DNA from: CAWGAJ01 sp963820545
Lineage (GTDB): Bacteria > Planctomycetota > Planctomycetia > Pirellulales > Thermoguttaceae
DNA length: 64,000 nucleotides
Direction of reading: 5' to 3'
Assembly: GCA_963820545.1 (NCBI GenBank)
Contig: CAWGAJ010000001.1
Coordinates: 1,178,001 to 1,242,000, forward strand
Shown: piece by piece, positions 59,541 to 64,000 of the stretch
Layout of the letters: each line of letters begins with the position of its first letter
How positions within the stretch are numbered: position 1 is the stretch's first letter
Position numbers and translations under genes: made by a program
The notes under the pieces: generated by a model
Told to the model about the DNA's origin: nothing
What the model saw: only the letters and a program-made list of their open reading frames with translations
Database searches by the model: none

Positions 59541-60128
59541 TCAATGTTGATCCGCCCCCGCGGGTGGGGCGTGCTTCATTTCCTCACGCAATTGCTTCAG
59601 GCCGCGGTGGAGCAATCCAGCCGCGGCCGACTCGCTTCGGCCCAAGTGGTCGCCGACCTCCGCCAACGAACAACCCTGAAAATAATAGAGCACCACCGCC
59701 TTGCGCTGGTCCTCCGGGAGTCCTTCAACTATTTTAGCTATTTCGAAAACTTGTTCCGTGCGCATGACTTGCTGGCTAGGGGACGACTGCTCGGCCGCCA
59801 GCCAAAGCTCCAACCGGGCAGAGGACTCATCGATAGCCGCTTGGAGCGACCGCTCGCGAGCGACATCACGCCGGGCTCGGTGCAAATCACGCACGGAATG
59901 CAGCAAGGTCCTCGCCAAGATCTGGCGCAGCCAGGCTGCCATCTCCCCTTCCGTGGTTCCCCGGAACTGATGCCGGATTTGGCAGGCTTGTAAGAGCGTC
60001 TGCTGGACCAGGTCTGACGGGTCGAGTTTGCACCGCAGCCTTCGATCCAACTTGCACTCAGCCAACAGACGCAAGTAGGGGCGGTACTTCTCCACGCCGA
60101 AATTGTCCTCGGCCGTCGTGTGCTCCAT
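59541..60128 (-). CDS. ECF RNA polymerase sigma factor (planctomycete type)
   Basis: The start is ATG 60128, preceded by GGAGAAGGG; a TTG at 60134 is less likely. The product has 195 residues. Sigma region 2 is CKLDPSDLVQQTLLQACQ and region 4 is LPEDQRKAVVLYYFQGCSLA followed by GRSESAAAGLLHRGL. The SDLVQQT and LPEDQR patterns mark the ECF group found with Ser/Thr kinases in Planctomycetes. No anti-sigma gene is seen; the neighbouring kinase may provide control by phosphorylation, as suggested for this group. Confidence 0.88.
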   Translation of the reverse strand: MEHTTAEDNFGVEKYRPYLRLLAECKLDRRLRCKLDPSDLVQQTLLQACQIRHQFRGTTEGEMAAWLRQILARTLLHSVRDLHRARRDVARERSLQAAIDESSARLELWLAAEQSSPSQQVMRTEQVFEIAKIVEGLPEDQRKAVVLYYFQGCSLAEVGDHLGRSESAAAGLLHRGLKQLREEMKHAPPAGADQH

Positions 60129-60538
60129 TGGCAACCCTTCTCCGGATCTCTATACCGCTATACGCTTACATTTCCAACCTAGACAAGGATCCAAAAGAAT
60201 TTGGCATAGTTGTCATCCGTCTTTCCAATATATCTAAGGATTGTCACCTGTACAAGAGACTTTTGCAGATTAAGCCTGCTGGTCTATGGGCCTTCGAGCG
60301 TGCGGCCAATTTGACGATGGCACTGGCTTGAGTACATTAAAATTTGACGGGTGGCCCCCAGGCAAGTTAGTGCCTAAACAGACAGGTCTATTGAAATTCT
60401 ATATTGATCGCTGCACTACCGGGGGCTGACTAGACCTATTCAAGCATCTCTTGACTACCCGCCATAGTGGGACTATGATCAAGCAGATAGTATCCCCCGT
60501 TTCACTAACAATTTCTAGTTTTGCTGAAGGAGTCTTCG
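60129..60538. other. Divergent intergenic region
   Basis: About 410 bases between the ECF sigma gene and the first STAS gene. Nothing recognised beyond expected promoters; GAAGGAG at 60525-60531 is the STAS ribosome-binding site. Confidence 0.45.
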
Positions 60539-60919
60539 ATGACCGCACTTCCACCCCACCACTCCGATATCAGCAGGATTGGTGATGTGACTGTGATTTG
60601 CTTCCTAGAAAAACAAAGCCCGGAGGAAATTATTGAAGACATCAATATTTTCTGTTTGGGGCAGGAGATGTCGTACCTGCCCGACCAGGATGGCCGCGCC
60701 GGCGGTGACAAGATCCTGCTGGACTTCTCGGCGGTTGACTTCCTCACCAGCATGGTCCTGGGAAGTTTGGTCAAGCTGCACGAGAAGATGAAGGCCCATG
60801 GGAGCATGCTTAAATTGTCGAACATCAAGCCGCATCTTAGTGCGGTATTCACTGTTAGCAAAATCGATCGGTTGTTAAAGATATACAAAGACAGGACAGA
60901 TGCTCTGAAGGCCTTCTGA
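60539..60919 (+). CDS. STAS-domain protein (anti-sigma antagonist-like)
   Basis: 126 residues from ATG 60539. The fold is that of SpoIIAA-type anti-sigma antagonists: GDVTVICFLEKQSPEE, then DKILLDFSAVDFLTSMVLGS, where Thr or Ser in FLTSMVLG corresponds to the phosphorylated residue, and KLHEKMKAHGSMLKLSNIK. It is convergent with a related STAS gene at 61123-61488. No partner kinase or phosphatase gene lies beside it. Confidence 0.8.
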   Translation: MTALPPHHSDISRIGDVTVICFLEKQSPEEIIEDINIFCLGQEMSYLPDQDGRAGGDKILLDFSAVDFLTSMVLGSLVKLHEKMKAHGSMLKLSNIKPHLSAVFTVSKIDRLLKIYKDRTDALKAF

Positions 60920-61122
60920 ACTCGCGGATACACTCGGAAACCTTTCGCTGGAATCCTAGGGGCATTCAAGCCCGTCCGGCAGAGCTTGGCCGGCATCCGG
61001 AAAAGAATCTTCTGTGGGAGTGGGGCGACCTGCGACTACAAAGCGTGGACAGCGAGTGCCGGAACCGTGTAATATTCGCTGCCATACATGGTCGCCATCC
61101 ATTCGCTTTCCCATTTTCCAAT

Positions 61123-61488
61123 TTATTTTTTAAACGCTTTTGAAACCATCCAGGGCTTTGACAGATCCTTTTTGATGTCGAAAATCAGGTCCAAATTACA
61201 TAACTTGAATATCTCCAAAATCTCCGGAGAAAGATTGCATAATTTCATTGTGCCGTTGCGGGCCTTCACTTTGCGTTGCATTGAGATCAGTTTGCCTAGA
61301 ACTTCACTGGAGAGAAACTGCACGGAAGAAAAATCTAATAGTGTTTTGCCGTGATCTTTTTCGGCCAATTTGTACAGCTCTTCACCCAATTCCATTATCT
61401 CGTATCTGTCAACAATTTGCCGATCGCGGAACTGGACAATCGTGACCTCACCGACTTCGCGGACATCAAGCCGTTTAGAAGTAGTCAT
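61123..61488 (-). CDS. STAS-domain protein, paralogue of the previous gene
   Basis: 121 residues from ATG 61488 (MTTSKRLDVREVGE). GEVTIVQFRDRQIVDRYEIM, KTLLDFSSVQFLSSEVLGKL and KLCNLSPEILEIFKLCNL align along the full length with the convergent STAS gene. The SSEVLG serines are candidate phosphorylation sites. Probably the product of an old inverted duplication. May act in the same partner-switching circuit. Confidence 0.8.
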   Translation of the reverse strand: MTTSKRLDVREVGEVTIVQFRDRQIVDRYEIMELGEELYKLAEKDHGKTLLDFSSVQFLSSEVLGKLISMQRKVKARNGTMKLCNLSPEILEIFKLCNLDLIFDIKKDLSKPWMVSKAFKK

Positions 61489-62076
61489 TGGACGAGCCCT
61501 CAACTGCAAATAACTTGTACTACCTGAAAAAGAAATGAACAGCGATAATACGATTTTACCTCGGATGGAACTCCAGCGATTAACGTTTGTTCCAGGCCCT
61601 ATGGCGCCACAAACATTCGTTATGATATTATTAGAAAGTTAGCTGTCAAGCTGGTGTATCCAAGCATATACCAACTGACGACTTTCGAAGGACCGCCGGT
61701 TTTCACGCGCAACCCAAGAAAAGTGGGGATAAGTCAGCCCTCCAGATACTTGACAAGATATATGATTTTTAGTAGACTAAGATTTCAATCTTGATCGGCT
61801 AATCTTAAAAATCGAGGCAGCGTCCGCACCGGACCCGAGCGATCGTTGGCTTCAAAAGGCATGATATCGCCGGATGAAGCTTCATCGCCGACCCACTGGT
61901 AACGGTCGATTCTTTCGGGTCCCGCACTTAGTTTTCTTACGGCCGGGCGTCTTCGTTGAAATGGCGTGGCAACAACGATGGTGTCGCCAGACGCAGCTTG
62001 CCTAGTGACAACGGAAGCCCCGGGAAACACATACTCCTGTGAGTTGAACCGTTTTTTTGCGGAAAGCGAGATTGGT
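61489..62076. other. Intergenic with possible gene fragment
   Basis: About 590 bases. On the minus strand, 61785-62030 is an 81-codon open stretch (ASGDTIVVATPFQRRRPAVR, RIDRYQWVGDEASSGDIMPF) with protein-like composition, perhaps the C-terminal fragment of a lost gene; no family recognised. The rest shows nothing notable. Confidence 0.35.
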
Positions 62077-63837
62077 ATGATCGCCCTGAGGTGCGGAACG
62101 TTGACGGGTTGGTTGGCCTGCGCATGTGCATCCGCTTCGATTGCGCTGGCGCAGGTGAAAGGTCCGATGGGATACTGCCCAGTCTCGGTAAAGCCCGATT
62201 GGAGCGAAACCCAGCATGTGCTCTACGGTTTCGTTCCGAACGATCCTTACTTTCCTTACAACTCGCCGTCGGGATACCTGGGCCAGTGGCATCTCCAGAA
62301 CCAGACGCCGGGCGGCGGGCCGGATATAAACGTCACTGGGGCCTGGAACCGGAACGTCACGGGCAGCGGCGTCACGATCGGCATTGTGGATGACTGTCTC
62401 GAAAGGACGCATCCGGACCTTAGCCCGAATTACGTGTCCGCCGACAGTTGGGATTTCGGCCAAAACGACAACGATCCCAGCCCGGTTTGGTCGACAGACC
62501 AGCACGGCATTTCCGTAGCCGGAGTGGCCGCGGCCCGCGGAGGGAACGGAATCGGCGTGACAGGGGTCGCTCCTTACGCGGGGCTGGCCGGCCTGCGCAT
62601 CGACTTTAACAATCAGACTGAAGCGATGTTCGTCAACGCCACCTTGTATCATTCCAGCGGCGCGAACAGGAGCATCAAAGTGAAGAACCATAGCTATGGT
62701 TTTTGGTCGCCGTATATTCCGGTTGTGGATGAAGTCAACGCGCTGGCCACATCTACGTCTGCCGGGACCATCCACTGCTTCGCCGCGGGCAACGAGCGCT
62801 CATACCACGAATACGTTATCGACGTAAACGGCAACGGTTTCTTCGATCCGGACATCGACTATGCGATTGACGGGGACGCCAACAAGAAGTCCCTGCAGAA
62901 CTCCACCAACTCCATAGCTGTGGCCGCCTTGGGTGCGGATGGCAAGTTTGCTTCATATAGCGACTGGGGGGCGAACATATTCGTCACGGCCCCGTCAAAT
63001 GGCTTCGCCGGCTATGGCATCACCACCACGGACCGGACCGGCAGCCTGGGCTACAACACCAGTGGGACAAATCCTGAATTGCCGAACACGGACTACACCG
63101 CGCAGTTCGGCGGCACCTCCGCGGCCACGCCGGCGATCTCGGGGGTCATGGCGCTGGGAAAACAGGTGAACCCCAACATGGACCTGCGCATGGCCAAACA
63201 TTTGCTGGCCCTCACCTCCGTTAAGATCGACCCAACTGATAACACCACGCATGGCGGTTGGGTCGCTAACGGCGCAGGTTACCACTTCAATGAGAACTAT
63301 GGCTTCGGGCTGGTAGACGCGAATGCCTTCACCCAGATGGCCGCACAGGCTATTGGACTGACTGGCGTCGGCGCCCAAGACACAGGCTTGATTAATGTTG
63401 GTGCAATCATACCTGACGCCGATCTAAACGGCATCTCGCGGTCGTTCGCGCTTTCCGCCGCCGGAAAATTGGAAGACATTCTCGTTCATTTGAATATCAC
63501 CCACACCTGGCGGGGAGACCTTGAGGCCTTCCTTAGCTCTCCCAGCGGCACAACTAGCCAACTGATGTATCACGACGGTGCTGATTCGTGGGACAACATC
63601 GACTGGACGTTTGATACCGATGCCTTCTGGGGTGAGAATCCGCAAGGGACCTGGAATCTCGAGGTTCGAGACTACTATGCCGGTGACGAGGGTACGTGGA
63701 ACTCCTTCGATGTGACAGCCAACCTAGGGTCACTGGTGTTTGTCCCCGAGCCTGCGACATTCGTGCATCTGCTGGGCATCATGGCATGCATGATCGGCTG
63801 GGTTTCCCTGCGGCGCCGAAAGACCGGCTTAAAATAA
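62077..63837 (+). CDS. Subtilisin-like protease with P-domain and PEP-CTERM tail
   Basis: From ATG 62077 (MIALRCGTLTGWLACACASA, a signal peptide) the product has 586 residues. The S8/kexin-type triad is visible: Asp in GIVDDCLERTHPDL, His in STDQHGISVAGVAAA, Ser in FGGTSAATPAISGVMA. A proprotein-convertase P-domain follows (HLNITHTWRGDLEAFLSSPS, GTWNLEVRDYYAGDEGTWNS). The end, VPEPATF, hydrophobic helix, RRRKTGLK, is a PEP-CTERM sorting signal. It would be exported and processed by an exosortase, so it probably acts on the cell surface or matrix. Confidence 0.9.
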   Translation: MIALRCGTLTGWLACACASASIALAQVKGPMGYCPVSVKPDWSETQHVLYGFVPNDPYFPYNSPSGYLGQWHLQNQTPGGGPDINVTGAWNRNVTGSGVTIGIVDDCLERTHPDLSPNYVSADSWDFGQNDNDPSPVWSTDQHGISVAGVAAARGGNGIGVTGVAPYAGLAGLRIDFNNQTEAMFVNATLYHSSGANRSIKVKNHSYGFWSPYIPVVDEVNALATSTSAGTIHCFAAGNERSYHEYVIDVNGNGFFDPDIDYAIDGDANKKSLQNSTNSIAVAALGADGKFASYSDWGANIFVTAPSNGFAGYGITTTDRTGSLGYNTSGTNPELPNTDYTAQFGGTSAATPAISGVMALGKQVNPNMDLRMAKHLLALTSVKIDPTDNTTHGGWVANGAGYHFNENYGFGLVDANAFTQMAAQAIGLTGVGAQDTGLINVGAIIPDADLNGISRSFALSAAGKLEDILVHLNITHTWRGDLEAFLSSPSGTTSQLMYHDGADSWDNIDWTFDTDAFWGENPQGTWNLEVRDYYAGDEGTWNSFDVTANLGSLVFVPEPATFVHLLGIMACMIGWVSLRRRKTGLK

Positions 63838-64000
63838 GACGCGAATTACCGCCGCCGTCCATTTTTTGCGATTCGGACGACTCATCAGTCGTCCTCCTTT
63901 CCCTTATCGTAACAGATCCAGGGGAAAAAACCGTAAATCTATCGTACCGTTTGGGCTCTATAGCGTTATGTAATGATCGCACGGCCAAAGATCGTTTTTT
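63838..64000. other. End of window, no gene recognised
   Basis: The last 163 bases carry no recognisable gene; a 70-codon minus-strand frame here overlaps the protease gene and has no protein character. A gene may begin beyond the edge. Confidence 0.4.

Noticed and set aside
1..64000. tRNA, rRNA or riboswitch genes
   Set aside because: I looked for T-loop, rRNA-like and common riboswitch patterns and saw none that hold up; a covariance-model search would be needed to exclude them.

Overview
The window looks like part of a planctomycete chromosome, probably Pirellulales-like. The supports are: a giant exported protein opening with the LEPR-XLL sorting motif (FEALERRSLLSV), a PEP-CTERM-type protease, a planctomycete-type ECF sigma factor beside a Ser/Thr kinase with a DWG activation-loop motif, a DUF1570-type HExxH protein, and a Gram-negative envelope set (BamD-like, LptE-like, DcaP-like porin). 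No rRNA or tRNA gene was recognised. At least 17 apparent frameshift junctions fall in 12 otherwise well-conserved genes. Many lie in short homopolymers, so part of this is probably sequence error.

Layout. 0-3 kb: a frameshifted DUF1570-type peptidase and a sugar-phosphate isomerase/epimerase. 3.0-7.6 kb: a 4,567-bp IS1595-type element with 26-bp terminal inverted repeats and a perfect 8-bp target duplication. It carries a frameshifted transposase plus cargo: a HipA-like kinase/DUF3037 pair and a DNA methyltransferase. 7.7-16.5 kb: HEAT, TPR and unknown exported proteins, a split Aas-like lipid module (MFS-PlsC plus AMP ligase) and a toxin-antitoxin pair. 16.5-25.6 kb: porin, glgC, a receiver-like protein, an EIIA-like protein, a short Mur ligase, HepT/MntA and cdsA. 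25.8-35.2 kb: housekeeping genes phoH, pgpH-like HD gene, ybeY, a beta-propeller-like repeat protein, recO, bamD-like, lptE-like and folP.

35.4-44.0 kb: a minus-strand sulfate uptake operon in which three unusual genes (stand-alone ABC ATPase, G3E-like GTPase, Fe-S protein) sit between the binding protein and the permeases. A divergent sigma-54 activator adjoins it, and a good -24/-12 site lies upstream of the operon. 44-50 kb: accessory DNA with a type IIG restriction-modification enzyme, a 35-bp x 5 hairpin tandem repeat, a frameshifted GNAT gene and about 1.5 kb of repeat-rich DNA without genes. 50.3-55.7 kb: the LEPR-XLL exoprotein, followed by a 184-bp MITE-like element. 55.9-60.1 kb: a Ser/Thr kinase with TPRs and its ECF sigma factor. 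60.5-61.5 kb: two convergent STAS paralogues. 62-63.8 kb: a subtilisin-like protease with P-domain and PEP-CTERM tail.

Intergenic regions are marked by degenerate short-period repeats (AGTGGGC/AGTGGAC, ACTGAAA/ACTGATA, GGATGAA and others) resembling the STRR repeats of filamentous cyanobacteria, and by several REP-like hairpin families.
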